64,000 nucleotides of DNA from Stygiobacter sp. RIFOXYC2_FULL_38_25 (GTDB taxonomy: Bacteria; Bacteroidota; Ignavibacteria; Ignavibacteriales; Melioribacteraceae), in the NCBI GenBank assembly GCA_001803165.1, contig MHAZ01000002.1:1-64000 (forward strand). Direction: 5' to 3'. Each line of letters starts with the position of its first letter. Position 1 is the first letter of the stretch. The notes under the pieces were generated by a model that had not been told where the DNA came from, did no database searches, and saw only the letters and a program-made list of their open reading frames with translations. Shown piece by piece: positions 54,098-62,995 of the stretch. Made by a program: the position numbers and the translations under genes.

Positions 54098-55594
54098 ATG
54101 AAATTATTTACAATTTTTGCTTTACTAACATTAGTATTGTTTTCAACCAATATTGATGCACAGTTCAAAGGATTTGGATTGAAGGGTGGATTCCAAATTA
54201 ACGGCGTAATGCCGGCAACAGAATTTGAGGATGATAACGGTATGTCAATGTCATCTTATCTATTGCGTGGATTATTGCGTTATGAACTTTCAGATTACTT
54301 CAATGCGGAAATAGGCATAGGCTACGGTAATCTTCGCGGCGACGATTTTAACTATGCTACAAGGTCCAGAGGTTTAGGAGAGTACAGCACAACGATTGTT
54401 CCTATAGATCTTCGCTTACTTCTTACACCGTTCGATTTGGATTCGTTCAATCCTTATTTCTACGCGGGTTTTGGGGCATCGTATTATAATGTAAACACTA
54501 AGCCAATAACTGTTTCTCCGTTGGTAGTTGAGTCGAGTGGATGGACCGGAGTATTCCCAGTCGGTATCGGTACGGAAATTAAAATCAGCGATGAAACCTT
54601 GCTTGATATTAGTGCAGGTGTAAACCTAATGCTTACCGAAAACTTGAATTATTTCAAAATTGTGGACTTAAATGATGCTTACTTCAGTATTGGTTTAGGA
54701 CTCACGTTTACCGGTGAAAGTATGGACTCAGACAATGACATGGATGGGCTTACGAAACGAGAAGAAATTAAAATTGGGACAGATCCAAATAACCCGGATT
54801 CAGATGGTGACGGTTTGAAAGATGGTGAGGAAGTAAAAAAATATAAAACAAATCCACTTGATGTTGATAGTGATAATGACGGACTTAATGATGGTGATGA
54901 AGTTTATAAATACAAAACTGACCCAACTAATGAAGATACTGACAGTGATGGATTGAAAGACGGTGAAGAAGTAATGACTTATAAAACCGATCCGTTAAAT
55001 GCCGATACTGATTCGGACGGCTTAAAAGATGGTGAAGAAATTATGAAGTACAAAACAAATCCGCTTAATCCTGATACCGATGGCGATACATTAAAAGATG
55101 GTGATGAAGTTATGAAATATAAAACTGATCCGCTGAAAGCAGATACGGATGGCGGAACTGTTTATGACGGAGTAGAAGTAAACCGCGGAACAAATCCACT
55201 TGATGCTTCTGATGATATTGCTATTGCTGAAATGAAAGTCGAAAGACTTAAGACATTTGATAATGTATTGTTTGTAGTTAACAAAGCCGAGTTAACACAA
55301 GATTATAAAGCAGCTTTGGATAATGTGTACGATGTCTGCTCAAAATTGAATGACGCTAAAATTCAACTTGCCGGGCACACTTCTTCGCCAGCTTCGGAAG
55401 AATATAATATGGAGCTTTCTATAAGAAGAGCTAATGCAGTAAAAGATTATTTGGTTAGTAAGGGATTTAATGCAGATATGATTTTTGTGGAAGCATTTGG
55501 CGAGACCAAACCGGTAGCTACTAACGATACTGAGGAAGGTAAAGCTCAAAACAGAAGAACAGAAATTAAAGTAGCTTACTTAGAGAGACAGTAA
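54098..55594 (+). CDS. OmpA-family protein with TSP3 calcium-binding repeats
   Basis: 498-residue protein: a signal peptide (ends NIDAQ), an N-terminal 8-strand barrel (residues 20-208), about seven thrombospondin type 3 repeats with DSDGDGLKDGEE-like Ca2+ loops (210-370), and a C-terminal OmpA peptidoglycan-binding domain (LAGHTSSPASEEYNMELSIR, RANAVKDYLVSKG). It links the outer membrane to the wall. It is preceded by motif copy 4 and ends at a strong terminator. Confidence 0.93.
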   Translation: MKLFTIFALLTLVLFSTNIDAQFKGFGLKGGFQINGVMPATEFEDDNGMSMSSYLLRGLLRYELSDYFNAEIGIGYGNLRGDDFNYATRSRGLGEYSTTIVPIDLRLLLTPFDLDSFNPYFYAGFGASYYNVNTKPITVSPLVVESSGWTGVFPVGIGTEIKISDETLLDISAGVNLMLTENLNYFKIVDLNDAYFSIGLGLTFTGESMDSDNDMDGLTKREEIKIGTDPNNPDSDGDGLKDGEEVKKYKTNPLDVDSDNDGLNDGDEVYKYKTDPTNEDTDSDGLKDGEEVMTYKTDPLNADTDSDGLKDGEEIMKYKTNPLNPDTDGDTLKDGDEVMKYKTDPLKADTDGGTVYDGVEVNRGTNPLDASDDIAIAEMKVERLKTFDNVLFVVNKAELTQDYKAALDNVYDVCSKLNDAKIQLAGHTSSPASEEYNMELSIRRANAVKDYLVSKGFNADMIFVEAFGETKPVATNDTEEGKAQNRRTEIKVAYLERQ

Positions 55595-55653
55595 TATTGG
55601 GTTAAATAATTAGAAAGGCGTAAATCATTAAGCCTTCCGAATAAGAACAACGA

Positions 55654-55681
55654 AAAGCCGCAATCAAAAAGTTGCGGCTTT
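55654..55681 (+). terminator. terminator of the OmpA gene
   Basis: 10-bp perfect stem AAAGCCGCAA / TTGCGGCTTT followed by a T-rich run. Confidence 0.9.
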
Positions 55682-55711
55682 CTATTTTGTCCTGAATTCA
55701 CTACAAAAGAA

Positions 55712-55742
55712 GTAGTTCCTTTTTCATCCTTTCGCACGATTG
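55712..55742 (+). promoter_or_regulatory. 31-nt regulon motif, copy 5
   Basis: Identical to copy 3 (GTAGTTCC, TTTTTCATCC, TTTCGCACGATTG). 88 bp before the lipoprotein gene at 55831. Confidence 0.9.
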
Positions 55743-55830
55743 TATCACTATATGACTACAGATATTTTTCAGTGAAACAAAAATTAAATACTAGAATCAC
55801 ACTTGAAACAATTTTAATTGGAGAACCACA

Positions 55831-55962
55831 ATGAAAAAGCTAAGCGCAGTATCCTTAATTCTAATTTTTGCTATATCACTTATAGTTTGCAGTTGTAGTG
55901 CTAGTGGAAAAGTAACGGTGCAAAAACAACAAAGTGAAAGTGTTGTTGCTAATATAAAATGA
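55831..55962 (+). CDS. small lipoprotein (43 residues), paralog 2
   Basis: 43-residue lipoprotein (MKKLSAVSLILIFAISLIVC, then SCSASGKVTV) paralogous to the one at 52265-52396. The ATG has a GGAG site. Its stop overlaps the next gene by 4 bp (ATGA), so the two are translationally coupled. Both copies follow the same 31-nt motif. Function unknown. Confidence 0.85.
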   Translation: MKKLSAVSLILIFAISLIVCSCSASGKVTVQKQQSESVVANIK

Positions 55963-56096
55963 CAATGCCAAATAAACATTTATCTAACCACTCACGTGAG
56001 GACAGGAAGTTAAACTATGGCTCGTTAATTCTGTCTTTTTTTGTTTTGGTGGCAATAGTAATTGGTGTTTATCAATTTATTATATCTAACTCTTAA
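55959..56096 (+). CDS. small single-span membrane protein
   Basis: 45-residue protein with a polar N-terminus (HLSNHSREDRKLNYGS) and one hydrophobic span (LILSFFVLVAIVIGVYQFII). Start ATG at 55959 within the preceding stop (ATGA). No family recognised. With the lipoprotein it mirrors the pair at 52265-52597. Confidence 0.75.
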   Translation: MTMPNKHLSNHSREDRKLNYGSLILSFFVLVAIVIGVYQFIISNS

Positions 56097-56124
56097 AAAA
56101 TTTCAAAACGCTTGGGAGCTATAC

Positions 56125-56472
56125 ATGCAAATACAAATTAATACAGATCATAATATTGAATGTCATGAAGGACTTACAACATTAGTTCACAACGTAGTGG
56201 AAAATGCTTTGAATCGCTTAAGCAATCATATTACAAGAATTGAGGTTCATCTAAGTGACGAAAATGGTCATAAACGAAGTAAGGAAGATAAACGCTGCAT
56301 GATGGAAGCCCGGCTTGAAGGACGAAAACCAGTTGCTGTAACTCAGAAGTCTGCAAAATTAGATGAGGCGATAAACGGTGCGGCGGATAAGTTGGCAAGG
56401 CTAATTGAAAACAATCTTGGAAAATCACAACATCAAAATGGTCACCATAGAGATCAGCGCGTTACTACATAG
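56125..56472 (+). CDS. HPF/RaiA-like ribosome hibernation factor
   Basis: 115-residue protein of the HPF (sigma-54 modulation) family, short form: QIQINTDHNIECHEGLTTLV, RIEVHLSDENGHKRSKEDKR, and the conserved helix DEAINGAADKLARLIENNL. Such factors bind the 30S subunit and inactivate ribosomes in stress or stationary phase. The start at 56125 follows GGGAGC; a longer frame has none. It lies downstream of the motif copy 5 genes and probably belongs to that stress operon. Confidence 0.85.
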   Translation: MQIQINTDHNIECHEGLTTLVHNVVENALNRLSNHITRIEVHLSDENGHKRSKEDKRCMMEARLEGRKPVAVTQKSAKLDEAINGAADKLARLIENNLGKSQHQNGHHRDQRVTT

Positions 56473-56588
56473 AGACTTGTTTAACGATTAGAGCAGGCTG
56501 AAGTCAGCTATAAACTGGTTCCAGTTCAAGTAAGCAAGATTGTAAAAGACGCCGATAGAATTTTACATTACCTGGCTAAAGATAAGAT

Positions 56589-56619
56589 ATAGTTCTTTTT
56601 TCATCCCTTAGACCGATTG
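56589..56619 (+). promoter_or_regulatory. 31-nt regulon motif, copy 6
   Basis: ATAGTTCT, TTTTTCATCC, CTTAGACCGATTG. 104 bp before the YtxH gene. Confidence 0.85.
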
Positions 56620-56723
56620 AATATTCACAAATATCTGGTGATAATTGATTTGAAATAAAATAAAAAAATCTCTGATGCATTTAGAGATGAATTTTTCACA
56701 TACTAAAATAAAGGAAGTATAAA

Positions 56724-57131
56724 ATGACAAATGAAGATAAAGGAATGGGAAAAGGACTATTAATTGGATCATTTACTGGTGCTGCCGTGGGATCGGTATT
56801 GGCACTTCTATACGCTCCTAAATCCGGGAAAGATCTGCGCAAGTATATCAAAACCAGATCACAAGATATCATCGAAGACACCGAAGAATATTATTCGAAT
56901 GTTAAAGAGAAAGCATCTCAACTATTTAGAGATGTAAAAAAAAAGTCCGAAAGGCTATTCGCTGACACTGAAGTAAAAGTAGATGCATTGCTGGAAGAGT
57001 CAGAAAACATTCTTACCGACGCGAAAAATCAAGTAGTAAGCATTGCACACGGCGATAAACGCAAAATCGAAAAAGAAAATCAACATTTAAAGAATATGCT
57101 GCCCAAAAGTGAAAGACCCCAACAGTCGTAA
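56724..57131 (+). CDS. YtxH-domain protein
   Basis: 135-residue protein with the YtxH signature LLIGSFTGAAVGSVLALLYA followed by PKSGKDLRKYI, a membrane segment, and a long charged coiled coil (DVKKKSERLFADTEVKVDAL). YtxH proteins are general-stress proteins in Firmicutes and common in Bacteroidota. Under motif copy 6, and followed 25 bp later by another membrane/coiled-coil protein. Confidence 0.9.
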   Translation: MTNEDKGMGKGLLIGSFTGAAVGSVLALLYAPKSGKDLRKYIKTRSQDIIEDTEEYYSNVKEKASQLFRDVKKKSERLFADTEVKVDALLEESENILTDAKNQVVSIAHGDKRKIEKENQHLKNMLPKSERPQQS

Positions 57132-57156
57132 AACTTAATTGGAAAGGTGATTTATT

Positions 57157-57447
57157 ATGTCAATCATAAATATTCTTCTTGTAATCCTGCTCTTATGCTC
57201 ATCTGCGCTTTGCATCTTTCTAATAATTTACTTGAAAAGAATTATAGATCAGCTGGAAACTCTTGGTAAAGAAATCCATCAGTTTGTAGAAAGTACTAAT
57301 ACAATGATGAATAACATAGATGCTGTTGCTCTACGGGCAAACAGAATTGTAAGTGATGTTGAAGGTTATTGGGCGGTCGTAAGTCGTGTTATCAAGAGTT
57401 TTCGGAAGCTATTCTCTAGAGTCAGTCCGTTTATGAAAAGACTCTAA
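57157..57447 (+). CDS. membrane protein with coiled coil (DUF948-like)
   Basis: 96-residue protein with an N-terminal span (INILLVILLLCSSALCIFLI) and an amphipathic helix (LETLGKEIHQFVESTNTMMN) resembling DUF948 stress proteins. It is encoded just after YtxH, a common pairing, with GGAAAGG before the ATG. Confidence 0.72.
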   Translation: MSIINILLVILLLCSSALCIFLIIYLKRIIDQLETLGKEIHQFVESTNTMMNNIDAVALRANRIVSDVEGYWAVVSRVIKSFRKLFSRVSPFMKRL

Positions 57448-57544
57448 CTGATTTTCACCTTAGCAAAACTGAATTATAAAAAAGCCGTTGTTAAATAAAG
57501 ACCGATAAAGTTCTGAGTTCATATACCGAAATTGAGTGGGCATA

Positions 57545-57571
57545 AAAACTGCAACTAAAAATTGCAGTTTT
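57545..57571 (+). terminator. terminator of the YtxH operon
   Basis: 10-bp perfect stem AAAACTGCAA / TTGCAGTTTT followed by T residues; it ends 40 bp before motif copy 7. Confidence 0.9.
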
Positions 57572-57611
57572 TTTTGTCTACTATATTGTACGCACTCTTC
57601 AACAAAAAGAT

Positions 57612-57642
57612 GTAGTTCCCTTTTCATCCCTTCGCTCGATTG
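57612..57642 (+). promoter_or_regulatory. 31-nt regulon motif, copy 7
   Basis: GTAGTTCC, CTTTTCATCC, CTTCGCTCGATTG. 86 bp before the YXWGXW gene. Confidence 0.9.
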
Positions 57643-57727
57643 TATGACTCTGGTTGTAATCATATCTTTTTTGCGAGTTTCAATCGAAAACATAAATGCT
57701 CAAAAAAGTTTTAGCAGGAGTACGGAA

Positions 57728-58960
57728 GTGAAAAAATTAAACGCAATATGCCTTTCCAAAATCGTTGCACTTATAATCACTCTAAATATCATGCTTGCAA
57801 TTTCTCCGATACAAACATTAGCACAACAAGTTGATGTTAGCTTCCAAATATTTTACGACAGATTAAACCCCTACGGTCAGTGGATTGAAGATCCTAATCA
57901 TGGTTATGTATGGATACCTTCGGCTGGTTCAAACTTTGTCCCATATTTATCGAATGGGTATTGGCTGTTAACTGATTATGGTTGGATGTGGATATCTGAC
58001 TATGATTGGGGCTGGGCACCTTTCCACTACGGCCGTTGGGACTATAGTAATTATTATGGCTGGTTCTGGGTTCCCGATAGTGAATGGGGTCCATCGTGGG
58101 TAACTTGGAGAAGATCGGAAGGTTATTTTGGTTGGGCTCCAATGAGGCCTGGTGTTTCAATAAGCATAACATTTAGCAATTATTATGATTTGCCGTTTGA
58201 CAGATGGGTCTTTGTTAGAGATAGAGATATTGAAAGGCGGGACATAGGTCGCAATTATATAGACCGCAGAAACAATCGGCAGTTGATTAATAACTCGACC
58301 GTTATTAATAAAACATTTTATGATGATAAAAGGCGTTCAACTTATATAACCGGTCCGGAAAGAGATGATGTACAAAAGGTAACCGGTAAAACAATTAAAC
58401 CGGTCGCTGTTCGCGAAAGAGATAAACCGGGACAGACTCTAAATAATGATCAACTACAGATATACAGACCGCAGGTAGAAAAAAACGACGGAAGAAATAA
58501 ACATGCACCAACTGATCTTTCCAAACTAAGAGATGTTAAACGCAATACGGAAAGAGCGATAAAGACAAAACCAGAAAATATTCAGACTCCTAGGAATGTT
58601 AAAGACCCACAACCGCAGCCTGATAAGATTGATATTAGAAACCGTGATTATCAGTTTAAGAAGTCGGGCAATCCACAAAAAGAGATTAGGAAAGAACAGC
58701 CGGCTGAAATACGAAAGATAAATTCACCAAGTGATAACAGAAACAATGGTGTTGTTACACCCGTTAGAAATGTAGAGCGTCCAAAAACTGAATATAAAGA
58801 AGTCCGTGCTGCTAAACCGGAAAATATACCCGCACCAAGAGTGAATAATAATACAAACCAACAGCCAAAAACGCGAGCTGTGACTCCTCCAAGAAATAAT
58901 AATAAAGAACAACCGGATAGAACAAATCCTAATGATGACAAGAAGGATAAACGAAAATGA
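57728..58960 (+). CDS. YXWGXW-repeat envelope protein (DUF6600-like)
   Basis: 410-residue protein; GTG start with GGAG upstream. The signal peptide (ends QTLAQQ) is followed by aromatic repeats (YGQWIEDPNHGYVWIP; YGWMWISDYDWGWAPFHYGR; YYGWFWVPDSEWGPSW) matching YXWGXW/DUF6600 proteins, and then a long disordered basic tail rich in Pro, Asn and Arg. Probably periplasmic or surface-associated. The gene starts like the small lipoproteins and follows motif copy 7. Function unknown. Confidence 0.88.
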   Translation: MKKLNAICLSKIVALIITLNIMLAISPIQTLAQQVDVSFQIFYDRLNPYGQWIEDPNHGYVWIPSAGSNFVPYLSNGYWLLTDYGWMWISDYDWGWAPFHYGRWDYSNYYGWFWVPDSEWGPSWVTWRRSEGYFGWAPMRPGVSISITFSNYYDLPFDRWVFVRDRDIERRDIGRNYIDRRNNRQLINNSTVINKTFYDDKRRSTYITGPERDDVQKVTGKTIKPVAVRERDKPGQTLNNDQLQIYRPQVEKNDGRNKHAPTDLSKLRDVKRNTERAIKTKPENIQTPRNVKDPQPQPDKIDIRNRDYQFKKSGNPQKEIRKEQPAEIRKINSPSDNRNNGVVTPVRNVERPKTEYKEVRAAKPENIPAPRVNNNTNQQPKTRAVTPPRNNNKEQPDRTNPNDDKKDKRK

Positions 58961-59014
58961 CGATGCTTCTGAAAATAAAAATAGATAACAAATAATAACC
59001 TAAAGGATAAGATC

Positions 59015-59164
59015 ATGTTATATACAATCGCAATAATACTAATAGTGCTTTGGCTGCTTGGCTTCCTTACTTCTTATACAATGGGCGGCTTTATTCATAT
59101 TCTCTTTGTAATAGCAATTGTTATGGTTTTACTAAGAATAATTCAAGGTCGAAGAATTGTTTGA
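59015..59164 (+). CDS. lmo0937-type small membrane protein
   Basis: 49-residue protein (IAIILIVLWLLGFLTSYTMG, then GFIHILFVIAIVMVLLRIIQ and a basic end) matching the lmo0937/DUF5670 family of small stress-associated membrane proteins. AAAGGA lies 7 nt upstream. It lies 54 bp after the YXWGXW gene. Confidence 0.85.
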   Translation: MLYTIAIILIVLWLLGFLTSYTMGGFIHILFVIAIVMVLLRIIQGRRIV

Positions 59165-59251
59165 TTAGTATAGTCATGTAAAATGAAGTAGATACGAATT
59201 AGCATAATTGAAATAGACTTTTTTGAATGTGATTTATAAGGAATAATTACA

Positions 59252-59764
59252 ATGTTATTCAAACAGCTCCAAACTCTGCGCTGGCCTGATTTACTTACGC
59301 TACTTGGTCTTCTGAGTGTTTCTTTTTCAATCTACTTCTCTCTTAAGGGACTAGTTGTATTAGCATATGTTCTCATCCTCTTGCAATTTCTTCTAGATTA
59401 CTTTGATGGAAAACTAGCGAGAGCTATCGGCGGCGGTACGCTTGGTGTTTATCTGGATAGCTTCACGGATTTTATGGCAGTTGCTGCATCAGTTGTGTTT
59501 GGCTGGTTTGTAGGTATTGAAAATACTTTAATGCTTGTTGCCGGCTTCTTAAATGTTGGTGCCGCATCAATTAGATTAGCTTACTTCACAGCGTATAAGC
59601 AAAAAGGTTTTACTGGAGTTCCAACAGTATTGGCGGCTTCGGCAGTCTCAACAATTTCTTTGCTGGGATATTTGTTTGTACCGCAATACCTCGATTGGTT
59701 TGTAATAATTTATTTCGTTTCTGCTGTCGCTATGATTTCTGATTTAAGATTAAAAAAAATATAA
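59252..59764 (+). CDS. CDP-alcohol phosphatidyltransferase family protein
   Basis: 170-residue membrane enzyme with the family motif D-G-x2-A-R-x8-G-x3-D-x3-D seen in LDYFDGKLARAIGGGTLGVY followed by LDSFTD. It makes a phospholipid head-group bond from a CDP-activated lipid; phosphatidylserine or phosphatidylglycerol-phosphate synthase are the usual options, and the head group is not evident. Several spans. It is 7 bp before the next gene, so it is in one operon with an AI-2E family transporter. Confidence 0.85.
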   Translation: MLFKQLQTLRWPDLLTLLGLLSVSFSIYFSLKGLVVLAYVLILLQFLLDYFDGKLARAIGGGTLGVYLDSFTDFMAVAASVVFGWFVGIENTLMLVAGFLNVGAASIRLAYFTAYKQKGFTGVPTVLAASAVSTISLLGYLFVPQYLDWFVIIYFVSAVAMISDLRLKKI

Positions 59765-59770
59765 TCATTT

Positions 59771-60850
59771 ATGAAAACGATACAGCAAGACGGTTCATTC
59801 AACGGAAAGAACATACTAGTTTCATCTGCGGCGTTAGTAATAATTCTCGCCGGGATATACCTCGCGCAGTCGGTTGTTGTACTTTTTCTTCTTGCTGTTT
59901 TTCTAGCACTTCTTGGGACTCCGCCAGTGCTTTGGCTAAAAGAGAAACATATTCCATCGTCTATTGCAGTTCTTATAGTAATGGCTTGCATGGTAGCAAT
60001 TCTAATTCTAATTGGCGCACAGATCGGTTCATCTTTTAGCAGTTTTACAAATGAACTTCCTATGTTGCAAACGCGAATTAGAGAGCAAGTGGTTGCACTT
60101 TGCTCTTACTTAACTAGCAAAGGTATTGCTGTAACAGAGGAAATATTCTTAGAATATATTAATCCGGAAGCAGTGATGGGACTTACTGCCGGATTACTTT
60201 CGGGAATGAGCTCTGTGCTTTCTGATGTTGTATTGATACTTCTGACAGTCACATTCATGTTATTAGAGATATCAAGTTACCCCAAAAAAATTCGCGTAAT
60301 TCTTGGTGATCCCGAACAGTCTTTCCCAATGTTCACACAATTTATTGTAGATATGAAACGCTACATGGTTTTAAAAACTTTTATAAATCTGGTTACCGGA
60401 ATTTTAATTGCAGTATGGATGCAAATCTTAGGTGTCAAATTTCCGATACTCTGGGGTTTCCTCGCTTTTCTGCTTCATTATATACCAAGTATTGGTTCTA
60501 TCATTGCTGCTATACCAGCTGCATTACTTGCACTTGTTCAACTTGGAGTTGGGAGCGCACTGCTTGTAATAGTTGGTAATCTTCTTGTTGGCTTCGTTGT
60601 AGGAAATGTAATTGAACCGAAATTGATGGGATTAAAACTCGGACTTTCAACATTGGTAGTGATTCTCTCTCTGATTTTTTGGGGTAGTTTGCTTGGTTTG
60701 ATTGGCGCTATTCTTTGCATCCCGCTTACAATGGCTCTCAAGTTTGCCTCAGAAAACAATAGTAGCACACGATGGATTGCAGTTTTGCTTGGATCAGAAA
60801 ATGATAACGACATTAGATCTTTACTTAAAAGGAAACCGAAAGTAAAATGA
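59771..60850 (+). CDS. AI-2E family (PerM/TqsA-like) transporter
   Basis: 359-residue membrane protein of the AI-2E exporter/PerM family, with about eight spans. The conserved segments include FLALLGTPPVLWLKEKHIPS, IPSIGSIIAAIPAALLALVQ and GNVIEPKLMGLKLGLSTLVV. The substrate of individual members varies and is not assignable here. It overlaps the next gene by 4 bp. Confidence 0.88.
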   Translation: MKTIQQDGSFNGKNILVSSAALVIILAGIYLAQSVVVLFLLAVFLALLGTPPVLWLKEKHIPSSIAVLIVMACMVAILILIGAQIGSSFSSFTNELPMLQTRIREQVVALCSYLTSKGIAVTEEIFLEYINPEAVMGLTAGLLSGMSSVLSDVVLILLTVTFMLLEISSYPKKIRVILGDPEQSFPMFTQFIVDMKRYMVLKTFINLVTGILIAVWMQILGVKFPILWGFLAFLLHYIPSIGSIIAAIPAALLALVQLGVGSALLVIVGNLLVGFVVGNVIEPKLMGLKLGLSTLVVILSLIFWGSLLGLIGAILCIPLTMALKFASENNSSTRWIAVLLGSENDNDIRSLLKRKPKVK

Positions 60851-62259
60851 TGAAGACAAAAGAAAAGATAAGTGATTCGTACGAAAAGCATAAAACACTT
60901 CTTAAACGACTATCAATATATTTTGGTTATGGGATTGGGGCAGCTATTCTATTTAGTATGCTACTCATTGTTTTATTCCAGGACTTTATAATCAATTATA
61001 CATTTAAGGAGAGAATTATAAAAGGTTTTGAAGAAGCCAACCCGGAGTATTCTATTTGGCTTAGCCGCATTCATTTCAATGTATGGGAAAATCGTTTATC
61101 ACTTGATTCACTACAAATAAGAGCAGATGACTCTTCATTCACTTGCAGAGCAGATTCTTTATCAGTAACCGGTATTACCTGGCTTAAAATTATTTTAAAG
61201 AGAGATTATTCTACAAACCTTTTTCAAAAATCTGCGCTTGATGCACGCAAAATCACTCTCAACTTCCAAAAGTCTCAATATAGTCTTGGTCTTCAGAAAC
61301 TACATCTCTCGGTAGTAGATTCTGAATTGACAGCTGAACTAATAAACTATTCGCCATTAATTAATGATGAACAAATCTTTGCGAAAAGTCAGTTTCGGCA
61401 AACGAGGTTTCGTTTTGATATTCCAGCGTTGAAAATTACTGGACTGGATTGTTTATCACTGCTTAAAGGGAAATTATATAAAGCCAAAAGTATTAACGCG
61501 TCTAATATGTTCGCAGATATTCTGGTTAACATGGATAAACCTTATGAAAAAGGTTCAGCCAATCCACAAATGCCTAACGAATTATTCTCTTCTCTTAAAG
61601 AAGAAATTAAAATTGATAGTATAAAAATTACAAACGGGCGTTTGAAGTATTGTGAAAAATTTGCCGTAAAAGGAACTCCCGGAGTGATTTCTTTTACAAA
61701 GGTGAATGCTTCGATAGGTGGAATTACAAATAGTATTATCAAACCAGACACAGCGATTATTCGTGCTGAGGGTGTGTTTATGAATTCCGGTGTTATGAAA
61801 GTGCAAATGGAAATCCCTCTTACATCAAAGGTTTTTTCTTTTAGGTATTCCGGCTCACTCGGCAGTATGGATGTAACCAAACTGAATGCATTCGTTGAGC
61901 CCGCTGAACATCAACGTATTAAAAGCGGGCATATCAAGTCTGCGTCTTTCATGATTAATGTTAACTCGGGAAGAGCCAATGGCTCTTTGAGAGTGGTGTA
62001 TAGAGATTTAACTATTGCACTCCTGGATAAAGTAACCGGAAGTGAAAAGGGAATATTCAACAGAATACTTTCTTTCTTTGGAAAAGTTTTTGTTATTCGT
62101 GGTAGTAACATTCCGGATGAAGAGGGAACAATGAAGCTTGGTGAAATAAAATACACGCGTAATCCGGAAGACTATTTCTTGCAGTATGCATGGTTTGCAT
62201 TACGCAACGGAGTTGCTGATGTGGTTGGTTTTCCGCCAACAGTTCCTTTGGAGAGGTAA
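60847..62259 (+). CDS. AsmA/DUF748-like membrane-anchored protein
   Basis: 470-residue protein with one N-terminal span (IGAAILFSMLLIVLFQDFI) and a large beta-rich periplasmic body with repeated segments such as LSLDSLQIRADDSSFTC and KITNGRLKYCEKFAVKGTPG, resembling AsmA/DUF748 lipid-transfer or assembly proteins. It overlaps the transporter by 4 bp (ATGA), implying coupled function in the envelope. The family call is by layout and is not firm. Confidence 0.7.
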   Translation: MMKTKEKISDSYEKHKTLLKRLSIYFGYGIGAAILFSMLLIVLFQDFIINYTFKERIIKGFEEANPEYSIWLSRIHFNVWENRLSLDSLQIRADDSSFTCRADSLSVTGITWLKIILKRDYSTNLFQKSALDARKITLNFQKSQYSLGLQKLHLSVVDSELTAELINYSPLINDEQIFAKSQFRQTRFRFDIPALKITGLDCLSLLKGKLYKAKSINASNMFADILVNMDKPYEKGSANPQMPNELFSSLKEEIKIDSIKITNGRLKYCEKFAVKGTPGVISFTKVNASIGGITNSIIKPDTAIIRAEGVFMNSGVMKVQMEIPLTSKVFSFRYSGSLGSMDVTKLNAFVEPAEHQRIKSGHIKSASFMINVNSGRANGSLRVVYRDLTIALLDKVTGSEKGIFNRILSFFGKVFVIRGSNIPDEEGTMKLGEIKYTRNPEDYFLQYAWFALRNGVADVVGFPPTVPLER

Positions 62260-62369
62260 TAATGAGTTTTTATCACGCTTAATTTACCAGACCCATTCGC
62301 GAGTAATCTATTTGTACAATTACGAAAAAATATCAACAAACCTTATAACCTTAACTTAGGAATTTTTTA

Positions 62370-62579
62370 ATGGCTGAAATAATAATTATTGAAATACTTG
62401 CAGCGGTTGGCGTTTTATCGTTGGTGTTTTATTTAATTTTCACCGGGTATGCGAAAAATAAAAAACTTCATAAGGCAAACGAAGACAGAAGAGAAATAAC
62501 CAGGATTGAGAAGGATCTGGATAGAACCGACTCCATAAAAAGAGGTTTGCATTTATTGAAAGTTGAAAAAACTCTTTAA
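62370..62579 (+). CDS. small membrane protein with charged tail
   Basis: 69-residue protein with one span (ILAAVGVLSLVFYLIFTGY) and a highly charged cytoplasmic helix (HKANEDRREITRIEKDLDRT). No family recognised. It is 110 bp after the AsmA-like gene and probably cotranscribed. Confidence 0.72.
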   Translation: MAEIIIIEILAAVGVLSLVFYLIFTGYAKNKKLHKANEDRREITRIEKDLDRTDSIKRGLHLLKVEKTL

Positions 62580-62673
62580 CGTGAGCAACTTACGGCTGTG
62601 TCTCACAATAAATAGTAATCAATCCCTTCTTGATACAACAGCTCTTTTGCGTAACTCAAACGATTGAAAAGAT

Positions 62674-62704
62674 GTAGTTCCTTTTTCATTCTAATGGACT
62701 ATTG
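62674..62704 (+). promoter_or_regulatory. 31-nt regulon motif, copy 8
   Basis: GTAGTTCC, TTTTTCATTC, TAATGGACTATTG. More diverged in the last block. No ATG-started gene follows directly; a 52-codon frame with an ATT start lies 55 bp downstream. Confidence 0.75.
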
Positions 62705-62758
62705 GAATACGATTAGTGTGTTTTTATTATTGTTCAGCAACGAATAGACCTCAAAGGA

Positions 62759-62917
62759 ATTAAGCAGGCGAATAAAATATTTTTTGCAAGCTTAATTGGT
62801 TTTTCTTTGCATACACAACTCCTAAACCCAGTTGCAGAAAAGCGGAATATGCAGCTGGGTTTTAATTATTCCAGCCAAACCAATAAGTATAATTCTTATA
62901 CAATAACCCGTGTGTAA
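62759..62917 (+). CDS. candidate small secreted protein with ATT start (or decayed gene)
   Basis: A 52-residue frame reading MKQANKIFFASLIGFSLHTQ if ATT is the start, then LLNPVAEKRNMQLGFNYSSQ: a signal-peptide-like N-terminus and polar tail. AAAGGA lies directly before the ATT. It sits where copy 8 of the regulon motif predicts a gene. It also contains a hairpin at 62825-62864 (AACCCAGTTGCA / TGCAGCTGGGTT) that could instead terminate a small RNA. I cannot decide between a gene with a rare start, a degraded gene and an sRNA. Confidence 0.4.
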   Translation: MKQANKIFFASLIGFSLHTQLLNPVAEKRNMQLGFNYSSQTNKYNSYTITRV

Positions 62918-62995
62918 TGACATATTCGACCGAAGTGCATCATTAAGACTTTCAAATCATGAACAAGAATTGAATTAACTTATCAAAAAAAGGAT

